From positions 763,844 through 827,843 of the forward strand of contig SIJG01000016.1 of the NCBI GenBank assembly GCA_023374025.1: DNA of 64,000 nucleotides. Reading direction: 5' to 3'. This DNA is from Heterodera schachtii. Taxonomy: Eukaryota; Nematoda; Chromadorea; Rhabditida; Heteroderidae. This document shows positions 51,960-64,000 of this stretch, one piece after another (position 1 is the stretch's first letter; the number at the start of each line of letters is the position of its first letter). Under the pieces are notes generated by a model, which was not told where the DNA came from, did not search any database, and was given only the letters and a program-made list of their open reading frames with translations. The position numbers were made by a program, and so were the translations under genes.

Positions 51960-53385
51960 TGCTGAAATAAATTGGAATTAATTGGAAAGCAAAGAGTAAA
52001 AAGTAAAAGTGCGGCGATTGCTTTGCTTTGCCTTCGGTCGATCGGTCGGTGGTCCGTTAATTTTTGTTTTCTTTTTTTTCATTATCATTACCATTAATCG
52101 CACTTTTTGCCGGGGGAATCTCAGCAGAGATTGCGAGGCGATTACTTATAAAACACTCATCGCAGCAGAAGAAGAGAGAGGACGATTAATTAGTCAATTA
52201 ATAAATATGCAATTAGCAAAGACAAAAATATAATTGAACATTTTAAGACAGAAACGAATGGCAAGAGATAAACAAAAATAATTTATTTGATTTGTTTTCG
52301 ATGGTTTTTTCGTTGGGGATTTTATGTAAAAGGAAATATTAAAGTTCAAATAAATGAATATAATGTGAGTCAGATTATGCATACAGATATACATGCATAT
52401 TCGATTTAATAGAATTGTCAGACTGAATCATTGGAAACAATTAAAAATAATAATAGTTATTAAAATTCAACGGACCATTAAATTTTAGGTTTATTGTGTT
52501 TAATTTTTTTATTAAGTACAATTTTTTTTCTATTTTTAAAGCATTAAGAAGCCACGAAAAAAATGTATTTAAATAAAATCTTAGCCTTATAAATAAAATC
52601 CTCGCACCAGGGATTGGATATGTAACAGATTTATACTTTTTGGGGTACCCCAATCTCTTACAATTTAAAAATTATTTCAAATTCCGGTATTCTTCATTGT
52701 GTCCGGCGCTGTGAGTTCGAAACCGAAATGCGGCAATCGATTGCAGCAGGACAACATATGTAGTATTTAAATAAAATCTCGCGGGTTACAAAACTCAGAA
52801 GTCCCGAAAAAAAGTGACCAAGAATGGTAAGCCCAGCGGGTGAATGAGTCACGCACATACAGTAATTCTCCAACTTGGTTAATCTGCAAGAAAAGCGATG
52901 GCATTCATTTCTTTTGCCCCTCCCTTTCCTCCTTTTCCCATTATTTTTTATTTATTTTCCCTCTTTCTGTGCGCATCCATTGAGTGGTCGGTCACTCGTT
53001 CTCTATTAATGTTTGTTTGTGTGTAAAGCTTCTTCGTTCTTTTCTTTCTTTTTTTCTCTTCCTCTCTCTCTCTCTCTCACTGTGCCACACTCTTTCGGCG
53101 CATTGAATTTGCGGCGGGGGGGGGGGGGGGGAGGGCGACGCCAGCGGAGGTTTTGCTTAAAGCCCTTCTTTTTACATCTCATATCTCTCCAATTCTATGC
53201 ATCTTTCTTATCCGCCACTAATCGTTGTGCCTAACACACAAATGGTTAATATTAGTATGGGATGAGTGTCTAATGACCTTCTCATTTCTGTGCCCGTTGA
53301 CTTACAATTAATATATTTATCACTTATATTTTTTTGTTAATTGCCTAAAAGCAAAAAACAGCGATAAATTCATTTGATTAGCGAA
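51960..53385. other. intergenic, AT-rich
   Basis: No supported gene. A short CT run is at 53060-53079 and a G13 run at about 53116-53131. Confidence 0.55.
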
Positions 53386-55744
53386 ATGTGCTCAAAGGAC
53401 AACAACATTTTATGGCATTGCCACATTTGCGTCAATTCCAAAGAGTGCCTTCCGGCGGATGCCGCCCGATTGTTCGGTGCCGAAGATTTGTTGCAGCACA
53501 TTTATGCCCACTTGAACTATCGCCCGCACAAATGCAATCAGTGCGCTTTTGCCGCTTCTTCTCCCTCCGAACTGATTCAGCACAGCCAAAAATCGATGCA
53601 TTACCAACTCACGCTTTATGTGAGAAGCGAAAATTGAAAAACTATTTAAATTAAAAAATATTTATTTGCTTTAGAATGCTGAGAACATATTTTTGAAGGA
53701 AATTTGCGAGGAAATTTTAGAAAAGTGCCGACAAAAGGAAACTTTGGCACCACAACAGTACAAAACCGTAATTGAAGCTAAATTAAATTAATACAGTACA
53801 ATTAATCATTTTTTAAATAGATCAATTCCAAATTTAATATGAAATATTAATAATATTCATTTTAATATTCAATTAACTGCAAATTGTTTGATATTAAATC
53901 AAATTAAAGTTTTAATTGGTCCAAATTATTTCAAATTGGTCATTTCGAATTGAAATTGCCTTTTCTTCTTCAGTCCGCTGACTTTGCGCATTCCTCTCAA
54001 AGTTCGTCTCCGATTCCGTCTCTTAATTCGTCCACCAACACTACTCATTGTCAGCGAGGCCAGCAAATGGACACTTTTGCGGCCGGCGGGGGGTCGAAAA
54101 TGGCGCAGAATTTTTCCATGGTAAGTGAAGCGAAAACTGAATGATGGGCATTGCGAAACTGATTAAACTATTAGCAAATGAATTCTCTGCCCGGCGGGAC
54201 GAATTGTGACAATTTGCCGCCCGTTCCAAAAGGACTTCAAAAGGCGGTCAACGAATGCATTTTGGGCGTCAGTGAGGTGGACGGAGTAATTAATAACAAT
54301 GAAAAACAAAAACAAAGCTATCCCTCCAATGTTTGAAGTTTCTTAAATACCTAGGCCTAAAATGGGTACAAAAAGGCTCCAAGTCAAAAAAAAATGAATT
54401 TTTAAGCATTCGGGTGTGTACTCTTGCAAAGTTTGTTGGATTTGGAATGCCTAATTGTAAAAAAATTGGGTTAAACTATTTTTGGTCCGCCCTTGTCCTC
54501 CGTTCCGCTCAAACCGCCCCAATGAATGCCCAAATGAATTGCCAAATAAATGCCCAAATGAATTGCCAAATGAATGCCCAAATAATGCCCAAATGATGCC
54601 AATGAATGCCCAATGAATTGCCAAATGAATGCCCAAATGAATTGCCAAATGAATGCCCAAATGAATTGCCAAATGAATGCCCAAATGCTCCCCCTCCCCT
54701 CACTTTTTAAGGTTTTTGCTTCGATTCCTCCTTCTGCCAAACCAAATGACTTTGATGCTTTGGACAATACCAAAAAGGCATTCAATTGTGCCTCGTTTGA
54801 GCAGCGAAAGTGCATTTTGTGTGGAAATGTCACAAACTCCATAACAATGAAAGAATACCATTGCAATACGTAAGTGCCGGACGAATGAATGGCCAATTAA
54901 TCGGCCATTGTCCTATTAATTGCCTGCGATTAGTCACCTCAATTTGCCGCTGTACCGTTGCCGCTTCTGTACCGCTGAGTTTACTAAATATATCGGTTGG
55001 CGGAAGCATACAAACGACCAACACCAGCGCAAGTCGGCCAAATACGAGCGGGTGGAGGCGAATTGGGAGGAATTGCGCAAAACGATGAAGGCAATGTTCG
55101 TGCCAATTGGAGATTCGATGGGTCCGTTGCACAACCGGCAGACGCCGAGTTCAAGCAGTAACACTTTGGCATTGGCGGAAATGCCAAGGGGCGACGGTGT
55201 GCAAACAAACAAAAAAGTGCCGGAGTTGGACCCCCTTTTTGAACAGCAGCAGCTGATAATGGGCCAATTGGCAACAGTCAGCCGTTGTACAGTACCCCCG
55301 CCACTGTTGGAAAAGGCACCGTAACCCCTATAAAAGTCAAAACGGAGTTCAATGAACAGCAGACGGAAGAGTTGAGACAGAATGGCGGAGCCGTGGCCAA
55401 GAAAAGGAGGACACTGTCCAAAGTGCAATGCGCCGAATGCGACGAGTTTTTGCCGGACACGGAAATGTCGCGACTGAACCACACAAATGTGAAGTGAGTG
55501 ACCAATTGCATTTGTTTGGCCTTCCTTTAGTGCGATTTTTAGGCATTTGATGCTTTGCCTGTTCAAATGTCCAATGTGTGCCAAGGAATTCACTTCAACT
55601 TTCAACGGCCTCAACTATTGCGTGAGTCACATCAAATGGCATCATTCTGGCCAAATGATTCCCTACGACGAGGAAATGACAATGGACAATCTCCCGCAAA
55701 AAATGGTTAAAATCCGAGCGCGCGCTTCCGAACTTTTTCCCTGA
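53386..55744 (+). CDS. C2H2-type zinc-finger protein, possible frame break
   Basis: Exons read: 53386-53619, 53675-53767, about 53976-54120, about 54177-54330, about 54712-54868, 54934 onward, and 55542-55744. Zinc-finger-like units: WHCHIC...HIYAH with HKCNQCAF...H; CILC...YHC-H with YRCRFC...H...H; CAEC; and FKCPMC...HIKWHH. It is probably a nuclear nucleic-acid-binding protein; I could not match it to a named gene. Between 54934 and 55495 the frame breaks near a C5 run at 55295-55299: adding one C would rejoin the two halves. A 32-base GT...AG segment nearby would also restore frame but is very short for an intron. The 54331-54711 intron carries a 24-bp tandem repeat. Confidence 0.65.
54517..54687 (+). 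repeat. 24-bp tandem repeat in zinc-finger intron
   Basis: About seven copies of GAATTGCCAAATGAATGCCC-AAAT with small deletions in the middle copies. It lies between a donor near 54331 and the acceptor before 54712. Confidence 0.9.
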
Positions 55745-56110
55745 ATAACCAATAAAAAAGCAACGACTTTAACTTTTTGCACATTCTCTCAATCATTTGC
55801 CCCGTCTTTTTTCATTATTTTATTCCTTGTCAAATCTCTGATCATTAAATAATTCGCTTGATTTTCTTATTTCCATTGCCTTTTTATATTCCTTATGTTA
55901 CAGAAAGAATTCCACCTCAACTTCGATTTTTTAATATTGCAAAATAAACATCATAATTTTTTATTTGATGAAGTGTAAATCAAAATCCCTGAGGCACTCT
56001 CATAGATACAAAATATGATAATCAATATATGTGGTAAGTAAATAAAAGCAATTTTTCCAAATTGAAAGAGTATCAAAATTTAAACTCCCTTTTTGCATTT
56101 TTCTTCCTGT
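55745..56110. other. intergenic between convergent genes
   Basis: AT-rich 3' flanks of the zinc-finger and SET genes, with AATAAA-type signals. No gene seen. Confidence 0.6.
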
Positions 56111-57560
56111 TTAGTTTGCTTCATGCTTTTCCACCATTTTCTTCTGTCGGTCTTTCTCCCCCTGTTTCCAACGCAAAAGTGTGCGATGGTTTTCCATCAA
56201 AATGCGTTTCCTCTCTTTATGCGCGTCGTTGTAGTCCATCTGCAGTTTTTCGGGCCACGGTGCAATGCAGAACACCCAGTCGCAGTAACAGTGCAATTTG
56301 CCACCTTTCTTTGCAGCGTCTTTGATGTTGCTGCGCCACCAGTCCCCGCCGTAATCGATGGTCAGCTCATGGCCAGGCAAAATGTCGCGACTTAAAGGCC
56401 AATTGAAGAAAATACGAAAAACCTTCGAAAACACCTCGCGAAAAACCCAATCGAACCACGAGTCATGTCGCGATGACTGCTGTAGAAACGAAACGGCTGC
56501 AGATTCTCGAAACAGGAATGGTTGAAGAAGCGAGTGATGTTCCCGTATTTGTATGGGTCAATGACTAAATGAGAAACAAATCCATTTCGGCGTAAATGAC
56601 GCGAAATTCACCCAGAGGGCATGGGACCAGTGGAAATAAGCGCAACGAATATTTACCCCATTTCCACTAAATAAAACACTCACAAATGTCCATTTGGGTC
56701 CTTTCAATTGTCGTCAATTTGTACGCATATTCCAGCGGGCGGTGCTCCTGTTGGATGTGAGTGACAACTTCCCCAACGAACTCGGCGACGAATTCCCCTT
56801 AAAATGAAATTAAGAAAACTCAAAGACAGTCAGAAGTTTTAAATTAGCATTTTTGACCACCGCTTTTTCTCACCGGCTTCGATGAATTGTTGCGAACGGA
56901 CCCCCCAGCCCGCGTTCGGTGTCTTGAAAAGTTCGACGCGTTTGTTGAACCTTTCGGGGGTCAGTCGCCAATCGCACTTTCCCTGGCAGCCTTTGCATGT
57001 CGTTTTGTCACATTCGAACAACAGTTGTGTGTAATAATCGGGCAAGCCACTGCTGAGATTGATTTTCCCGTCCTAAAATGTATTGACTTTTTTTTAGTTG
57101 CTTATGGGAGGTCAAAATCGGGTTATATGCCCAAAAAACTATTGTTTTGGTACACTTTCATTCATTGTGACATCAAAGTAAAGATACTTTTGGTCTCTCT
57201 TTACCTTTATATGAATTTTGAAAACTTAAAATAGTGGAAGCACCTTCGTTATTTTGATGCTACTTCTCTGCATACATTCGCAAGTTTTCGGCTTACATAA
57301 GCCCACACATTTACAGCCCTCCTAAATCAATGCAAATAATTAATTTTGGACTTTCATATAAAAATATTTATACTGTTTTCCGCGGGTCTTTGTCGATGTT
57401 TTTGGCAATGTAATGAAATGCAAAAGGTATGTCTGTGTCGTCGACGGTGTTTATCACTGGAATGTCAACGCCTAAATTTTACAGTTAATTTACTCATTTT
57501 CACATGTTTTACCTTCTCTGCCCTCAGCCAAATTATCACAAACTTAATTTAAATAAAAGA
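56111..57560 (-). CDS. SET-domain histone methyltransferase, G9a/SUV39 type (5' end not found)
   Basis: Exons read: about 57520-57560, about 57379-57468, about 57243-57320, 56874-57072, 56684-56797, 56435-56564, 56111-56390. The pre-SET part has GVDIPVINTVDD, FHYIAKNI, then the zinc-binding CKCVGLCKPKTCEC and LFECDKTTCKGCQGKC. The SET domain has FKTPNAGWGVRS, EFVAEFVGEVV, the catalytic core YGNITRFFNHSC and HELTIDYGGDWW. The post-SET is CYCDWVFC. This set and order mark an H3K9-type lysine methyltransferase of the EHMT/SUV39 family acting on chromatin; the precise paralogue is open. Phases agree across the five exons checked. An upstream exon must exist (the first one read opens at an acceptor), so the N-terminus, and any ankyrin or chromo domain, is missing from this model. 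Confidence 0.85.
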
Positions 57561-57599
57561 AAAATTTGAACGCCATGAAAAAAGGCACTTTTTGAATTA

Positions 57600-60244
57600 T
57601 ATTTAAAAATGGACCCTTTTGTTTGCATTGTAAGATGTTGCCTAGCTGTGTAAATTTGGTCCCTGGACTTTCGGGGTCGCTGATCACATTTATTTCAACT
57701 TTTTATTGAGTTAAGGATTTGGAATTGGTAAAATTGATGTTGGATTGTGATTAAAGACCATGATATCCCGCGAGAAAGTTATCACTATCTTGCCTTTTTT
57801 AGAAATTCAAAAATGCCTTCATTAATTAGCATCAAAACTTGTACTTACTCATGAAAACGAGATGAAAACGTTCCTAAGTGAATTATTGGAAAGAATTTTG
57901 CACCTGGACAACTTTTAATTGGCGCCTCGCATGAGGCTGGAATATTCTTAAAAATATCTGTTGGTTAGTACAGTTGGTAAAATATTATAAAATTTCTTTG
58001 CATGTTCAGCTTGAGCTTGCCGCTCAACTAAAATAGTGCGTCAGGGCAACATCGAAAACGTACATATGTACATAGGAACATTCGAATAAAAAATTTTTTT
58101 TGGCGAAATGTTCATTTTAAGGAAAATTGTAAAACCAACATTAATTGTACCAAGCACTAAAGGGCGGGACGAAATCCTGCGCTGGATTTTGTGCGATCCC
58201 AGTACTCAATCACGCATTTTTGGAAATTGCAGATTTGCGGGCTTAATCCCGCTTGGTCCCATCCCGCAAAAATTTTGAGTTCCAATCCCGCAGTGGGATC
58301 CGCAAATTTGGTTTTTTGTAGGGTAGGCCGGGCGGGTATTCGGGCAAAAACCGGGCCCGGGTATTACCAGATCCTGAAAGTCGGGCTCGTGTCCGGGCCC
58401 AAGTTTTTAAAACGGGCCCGGGTCAGGGTAACCTTTAAAACTGGGTATTGAAAAGATTCAATATATTTTTCAAAAAAAATCAATTAATATTTCTCGATTT
58501 TTTTATTAAAATAAAAATGTTTTCGATAGATTCTATAGGAAATCAAATAATGGTGATATGGCCATTTACGAACGGAGGCGAGGGTCGGGGGTCGACGTAA
58601 TTTTATGTTCAAGTTGTTGGTGAACTTTTTTCATTTTTTTGTTTTGTTTTGCCTTTAAACCCACTTTTTGGCTCTCGGAAAATTCGACCCCTGAAATTCA
58701 GACACCGCTGGAAATCCATCAAATAATTTTTGATTGTTTGAGTTAATTAATATCTGCTAAGTTTCGAATTGAATTAAAAAAAAATAAATTGGTTTCGCCA
58801 TTCCGAAATTGTTTTTGTTTGCGTAGATTTTTTTTTTCACGAAGAGTGATCTGATCAACTTCGGGATTTTCCTGGGGAGGATTAGGTCCAGGTGAATTCT
58901 AATGAATTTCGCCCTCTTCGGAAGACATTTAGGGTGGGGTGGAACCGAATGATTCGAGAACAGAGGACGGAATGGCAGGCAAAATGGAGAATATCCCCCT
59001 CCCCTATGCAAAAAACTGATAAGCGTTTTCCCAAGGGTCACAGGGATTATTTTTATTATTTTTTTTTAGATGGTCAAAAAGGGCACACAAATAAATATGA
59101 ATATCATATGACCTTAGATGATTTTATGACAATAAAAATATTTATTTTAAATAACTTCAGTACTGTAACTTTTGTTACACATCTGTATTTTTAATATTAT
59201 CTCAAACTATCAAAAATTATTTTTAAAATTTAAAATTGGTGCCGGATTTTCCGGCTCCCCCTTTTTTACGGTGTGCTTTTTTCAAAACTTTCTGGAAACA
59301 GGGGGGGGGGGGGATACGGCGGTGCCGATAGGCACTGCCGGGGAAATTTTGGGAATTTGCCTCGATTTTTAAGAGGTTTTCACTAAAACTAAAAATTTTT
59401 AGCCTAAGCTAAATTGAGTTATACATAATATTGCCAAGCAAAAAATTAGCGAAAGAGCCGAAAAATATTTGAAGAAATTAAAAATTATAATACATCTTCC
59501 AGGGAATGTAAAAAAAGCAATTTTAATTTGTCAAATTGGTGAATATACGACGAGCTTGGGAATAAGCCTTTGTATGGACCAGTTTCATTTGGCACAACAG
59601 ACGGAGCCTGGTGAAGATTATTAGGACTCGTTTGAATTGGAAGATTTTAAACTAATTGAAAACGATATGTGATTATTAAATTTTTTATTTGTGCTGGCTT
59701 AATTTTTAATTTATCTTAGCTTTTTTGAAATGAAAATAAACAACATATTTTTTAGAGCCTGAAAAATTGTGAAAATTTTGAATTACCGGTCACCGCAGTA
59801 ATAGAACAGTACCGGTTTTAGTGACAAGTAACGGTAACGCTCAATTCTATTTGCCTAGAATAAGAAGAGAAAATTTTATTAAATAATTAAAATATATTAA
59901 ATATTACATTTAAATAATTAAAATATATTAAATATTACAAACAAATTAATTGGATCAAAAATCAAAAAAATTTTATATGCCAACCAAATTCAATGGCAAT
60001 TTCATGTCGCTGGTCTTTTCATCTCTTAAAATTAATTTCATTGGCGCAAAAATTATTCTTTTATTTAATATTTCAAAATGTTATCTTACAAATTTTTTGA
60101 TTAATATCTTCTCATTAATTGTCATAAAAAGAAGTCATTTTCTAAAAATGCCGTCCCTCTTAATTTCCCCCCATTCCAATTTGTTCATTTGTTTCTCCTT
60201 AATTACCTCACAACTTTCTTAATGAACAATTCTTTTTCCCTCAA
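57600..60244. other. repeat-bearing intergenic stretch
   Basis: 2.6 kb with no supported gene. It has the dispersed element listed separately, a CGGGCCCGGGTA-type repeat at about 58325-58440, a G12 run near 59300, and duplicated AAATATATTAAATATTACA near 59890 and 59920. The missing 5' exons of the SET gene may lie here; one possible exon is near 57851-57941 but its phase does not fit. Confidence 0.45.
58161..58312 (-). mobile_element. diverged copy of the 27160 element
   Basis: Read on the minus strand it follows the 27160-27338 element: AAATTTGCGGATCCCACTGC, then GGGATTAAGCCCGCAAAT, then CTGGGATCGCACAAAATCCA and GCGCAGGATTTCGTCCCGCC. Its terminal inverted repeats are not preserved. Confidence 0.7.
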
Positions 60245-62272
60245 TTACCCTTTGCTTTTCCTCACTCTCTCCACCAAATTTTTATTTGTCCATTTGCTTC
60301 TCCTTTTCGGTACGGCATCGCTTTTTTGTTGTCCATCCTTTGCCTTTGTTGGCATCGTTCTCACAGCCGAACCGATCAGCGCATTTATCACCGTTTCGGC
60401 ACGAATTCGATCAGAAAACACTGGCGACCCATCCATTTGTTCTGGCACTTGACCATGACACTGATCCGCCAGAAGCATTGAAATCTTTAAATGTAACTAA
60501 TTGTAAGGCTGTAGAAGAGTGATTCACTGGGAGGAAATTTTAGAGGGGGGATTTAGGCAAGTTAATGATTATTAAGCCAAATTATGAAGTTTTTAAAATG
60601 AACTCTGAACTCACGGTTATGTTTCGCTCAATCACATAAAGTGTTTCAAAGTCATCGTCATCCTCTCCAAGCTCAAAACCAAAAATTCGGTCTAAGTATT
60701 ATTCGTTTACTGGGTTAAGCAATGCTTCGGCCACTTTTGTCTAAATAATTATTTATTTTAATGTTTTTAAATTTGCTTTTTACCCATCCCATGTAAAAAA
60801 TGAACTGGAGAATGGTCATGACGGGAAAGAAGAGCTCAACCTTTGGGGATTGAGTTTTTCTCGGCATTTGCCACTTACACTCACAAAATTCGCTGAATGC
60901 TTTTCATTTTCTTTGACCGGCAAAGTTTCGGCGGAAAGAATATTTTGACGGGAGAAAAGACAAAGCAAAAAATAAGTGCGCACCGAAATGAACACAACTT
61001 GGGGATAGACGAGGCTGAAGCATTTTTAGGCTTTTACGAACAAAAAGTGACGAAATGTTACGGAATCGGCACGAGATCGAAGTTGCTCAGATTTTGCAGC
61101 CTCTCTCTGAAGGCATTCACTTCTCGCAACAAATGGCCCAACAAAGGATCGGACGCAATTTTCCCGCGTTCTCTGAGGCGGTAGCAAAGTTGGCAAAGCC
61201 AATTGAACGGCACCCAATGCTTGTTGAACTGTTGGCACAATTTATGCTGTTGCTCCCGCTGATCACCATCATAGACTGTCTCCATCAAATGTTGTTCGTG
61301 CGGATGGAGCAATCCTTTGGCCAAATGTAACCGATCAAAAACAGCAGCGGGATAGGGACACGGGTGAACATGGTAGTGCTGCTCGAGAGTCGCGGTGTTG
61401 ACTCGAGAAAAGTCGGGTTTTTGGGTCTTGGTCTTGCGTTTTTCTGTCTCGGTTTCGGTTTTCCATTTTCGAGGCTAAGTTTTTTTTGTTTGTAATAAGC
61501 TATAAATTAATAAAACAAATTCTCGAAATTTCCCAGTTGCGGGCAATTAGTTCTTTACTTTTTTAAATATGAAATAAAAATTATTTTCTAATCACTCTCA
61601 TTCAAAGTCCCAGCCCTTCGGGCAGGAAGCGGGACGGGGGACGTGGGGAGAACAGGGGACGCGGGGCGGGGGACGGGAAACGGACCCGCTTCGATCAGCG
61701 ACTGCATGTCGGCGAACTGCTTGCGCACTCTGATGCTAATGTCGCGCAACACAAGCACTTGGACCAGGCACAAATAGCGCATAATGTTGCGACGGGCGAC
61801 TGCCGTTTCGGGGTCATTGCCACGGACGACGGCGGTCACCGATTGGGCGACGCCGTCGATGAATCTTTGGAAAGTGATTTTGGGAGAATATTTAAGGAAA
61901 AAGGCAACAACAAAACACCCTATGTTCGCGAACATTTCCTTCCATCGGTCGACGACAATTTTTACGAAAAATCCGAGCAAAAAAGTCAACGGAATGTAAT
62001 CGGCGGTTCCCCCGGTGTATTGGACAAAGAAAAGGAAAGTCCTTCAAAAAGGCGACGATTAATTTGGGGGGGGGGGAGGAGGGAATCTCAGACCTTTTGC
62101 CGTCGTCACTCAAAACTTTTTTGAATACGAACATCACGGAATAGTAAAGTGCCAGCCAAATGCTCAGCTCGATGAGCACGGACTTCCAAATGGAGCCGCG
62201 CCAGCGGAAAATCACCCGCAGAAAACTCCACGAATTGGTGGAACAAATGTCACCAGTGTAAGAAACGGTCAT
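60245..62272 (-). CDS. bestrophin-family chloride channel
   Basis: Nine exons (62094-62272, 61919-62041, 61686-61864, 61062-61314, 60885-61014, 60784-60840, 60711-60740, 60615-60671, 60245-60484) join with consistent phases to 415 residues. Family marks: start [92 protein letters not shown] and the Ca2+-clasp LGEDDDDFE. Four hydrophobic segments suit a pentameric Ca2+-activated anion channel in the plasma membrane. The FFPV-to-ITI block is cut by a 30-nt exon and a 39-nt intron; without that intron an in-frame stop appears, so the model depends on it. The C-terminal tail is short for the family. Confidence 0.9.
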
Positions 62273-62279
62273 CAAAAGC

Positions 62280-63266
62280 GAAGGGAAGGCAAAAAATGGA
62301 AAAAATAATAAAGGAAAAGCATTGGAAAAAGCACAATTAAAATTTAAAAGTTAAAAGAAGAGCAAAAGGGGCCAAATGGAAAAAAAGAGAAGAAAAATGT
62401 AAAAATAATTTTGCAACGAACACCAAAAAAATAATAAAAATTAATTTTCAAAAATAATTGAATTTTTACGCTTAATGTTTATTTGTTAAACCATTTGGAA
62501 TATTTCTCATTTTGCGCTAAAACAATCACGCGACGGACTTATTTGTTAGTGATGTTTTTCTTTTTGTGTTGTCCGGGTGATGTTGGCATTCTCATTTTCC
62601 TTTATTTTATTCTTCTCACTCAGCCGATGAATTGCTAAACAAATAAAACACTTAAAATGCCCACTAAATTAAAAACAGAGTCAATTGGCACTCGCTTCTC
62701 ACTAATCTCATTTAAAAGAACAAATGCCAATTTGAAAATGCTAATTACCTTTGCTATTTGGGCTTTTGTCGTGCCATTTCATTTGATATTTTATTTTATT
62801 TCTTTTTTATTTATTAATTTGTTATTTAATAATGCGATTTTCTCTTCCTCCGTTTCCTTTTCATTCCTCCTCTTTCTCTTTCTCTTCCGTTTCCCTTTTT
62901 CCTTTTTCGCTTTTTTCTTTTTCTTCACTTTTCTGTAAATATTTTCATTTTTCATATTCAATTTTCTTTTTCGTTCTGTCCCTTACGATTTCGCACATTC
63001 TCCGGAAAACGTTGGCACAAAAAATCAGCCCAATTTTGTCGTGCAAAAGGCCAAAAACAATGCGAAGGTCGGGCCCAAATGAGCACAAATTGAGCGCCGA
63101 CTTTTCCGACTGAAATTAAATAAATTTGCAAATAAATGCCATTTTGATTAATTATACTACACACTTTTCCCTCAATGATTAGAAGGAATTCGTCGGTGCC
63201 TTTATTTTCTGCTGTTTGTTGGCAATTATTCTTTGAGAAAAATAAAAGATTTATTAATTTCCCAAA
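62280..63266. other. intergenic between bestrophin and innexin
   Basis: AT-rich with T/C-rich stretches (62840-62940). Small minus-strand frames at 62958-63164 show no family resemblance. Confidence 0.6.
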
Positions 63267-63972
63267 TTACCATAATTTTGTGATCATTTCGCGCCTTAAA
63301 TTATAAAAAGTGTTTAAATACAATTTAAATTCAATTACATAAATTTGCAATAATTTTAGGAAATAGTCTCGCCGATTTCTCACACGGTCCAACCAAAGGA
63401 AAATTGAGAAAACGGTCAATGCCAACAAAAAACAAAGCCAAAAGAAAAAAAACACGAAAATTTTTTCGTTGAACTGAAAATGAAAAAGTTGAGCAAATTA
63501 AAATACTAAATAAATGACCATATTCAACGGCAAAACGCATTCAATGGTAAAATTGACAGGTTGAGCATATTTAAAAACCTTTGGGAAGGGAAAAGCATTT
63601 AAAAAGAACAAACAAAAAATGATTATTATGATAAATTAACCAAATTAAACGGTACTCACAGAAAAATCGCATACGGTAACACGTGGGAAATGTCCTAAAT
63701 CCAATCTTCAAATATAATTTGTAGGGCCATTCAAAAAGCATTCTCATCAATGTCAGCTCTGCTCCTCCTCCCTTTTTACCCGTCTGTTGCCAATCGCCCG
63801 GGTGACGGGCGAATCCGAGGGCGAAGTTGAGACTGCCCAAAAAGTGGTGGAAAATGAGCAGATGGGAGCAGATCAGCAGCAGATAAGCGAATTTCATGCT
63901 CAGATAAAGCACAGTCACAAAGCATTGCCTAAATGTAAAGCTTATTTTCCTTATTTTCATTAATTTTCTCAA
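63267..63972 (-). CDS. innexin, C-terminal part (gene continues past right edge)
   Basis: The right-hand exon (down to about 63650) has KFAYLLLICSHLLIFHHFLGS, the third transmembrane helix and start of the second extracellular loop, then GFRTFPTC near the usual FPR-x-x-x-C position. A short exon near 63540-63580 ends TIECVLPLNM. The next exon, from about 63477, starts FNEKIFVFFFFWLC, the fourth helix; VQCVLPINMFNEKIF-type sequence is diagnostic of innexins. A short cytoplasmic tail ends at 63267. Innexins form invertebrate gap junctions. The N-terminal half lies outside the window. Transmembrane segments, Cys and order fit; the tail is short and the loop 2 Cys set is only partly visible. Confidence 0.8.
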
Positions 63973-64000
63973 TTTGTCCCCTCATTAAAATTTACGATTT

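Noticed and set aside
54451..54896. Ile/His/Gly/Phe-rich repeat protein on the minus strand
   Set aside because: Antisense translation of the 24-bp intronic tandem repeat; exons of the zinc-finger gene flank it on the plus strand.
58757..59041. 94-codon minus-strand frame
   Set aside because: No motif, no splice or promoter support, in a repeat-bearing spacer.
60286..60522. Plus-strand 78-codon frame
   Set aside because: Antisense of the last bestrophin exon, whose frame continues the conserved channel sequence.

Overview
The window is nuclear DNA of a nematode. The support is two cuticle collagen genes, an innexin, a bestrophin, a ttx-3-like LIM-homeobox gene, very short introns (many 39-50 nt), several GC-AG introns and AT-rich spacers. 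A tylenchid plant parasite such as a cyst nematode is my guess, from intron style and base composition only. It is not proven. Gene models were built by eye from reading frame, splice signals and protein-family motifs.

Layout, left to right. 0-17 kb: a small secreted SXP/RAL-2-like protein (+), a SWEET sugar transporter (-) whose second intron is filled by a 28-bp minisatellite, a ttx-3/LHX2-type LIM-homeobox gene (-), a cuticle collagen (-), a long inverted-repeat element, and a secreted Kunitz/EGF protein (-). 17-20.3 kb: mostly non-coding, with tRNA-Leu(UAG) (+) and a single-LIM-domain protein (+). 20.8-36.4 kb: two large head-to-tail genes (+). They share an unfamiliar helical N-terminal region and a Lys/Glu-rich linker, and end in a canonical-type poly(A) polymerase core with its catalytic residues kept. 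The second gene carries a 65-bp minisatellite in an intron. 38-44.5 kb: a secreted orphan protein (-), a second cuticle collagen (-) and a secreted Gly/Cys-rich protein (-). 46.7-52 kb: an MFSD8/CLN7-like transporter (+) facing a class III-type alcohol dehydrogenase (-). 53.3-64 kb: a C2H2-type zinc-finger gene (+, possible frame break), a G9a/SUV39-type SET methyltransferase (-), a bestrophin (-), and the 3' half of an innexin (-) running off the right edge.

The genes do not form one pathway; this is an ordinary mixed stretch of a metazoan chromosome. Two things stand out. First is the tandem pair of enlarged poly(A)-polymerase-like genes. Second, two intronic minisatellites have repeat units that copy the adjoining splice site: the 3' splice site in the SWEET gene, and the exon end plus 5' splice site in the second polymerase-like gene. 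Several short inverted-repeat elements, one dispersed repeat pair and many G/C homopolymer tracts lie in the non-coding parts.
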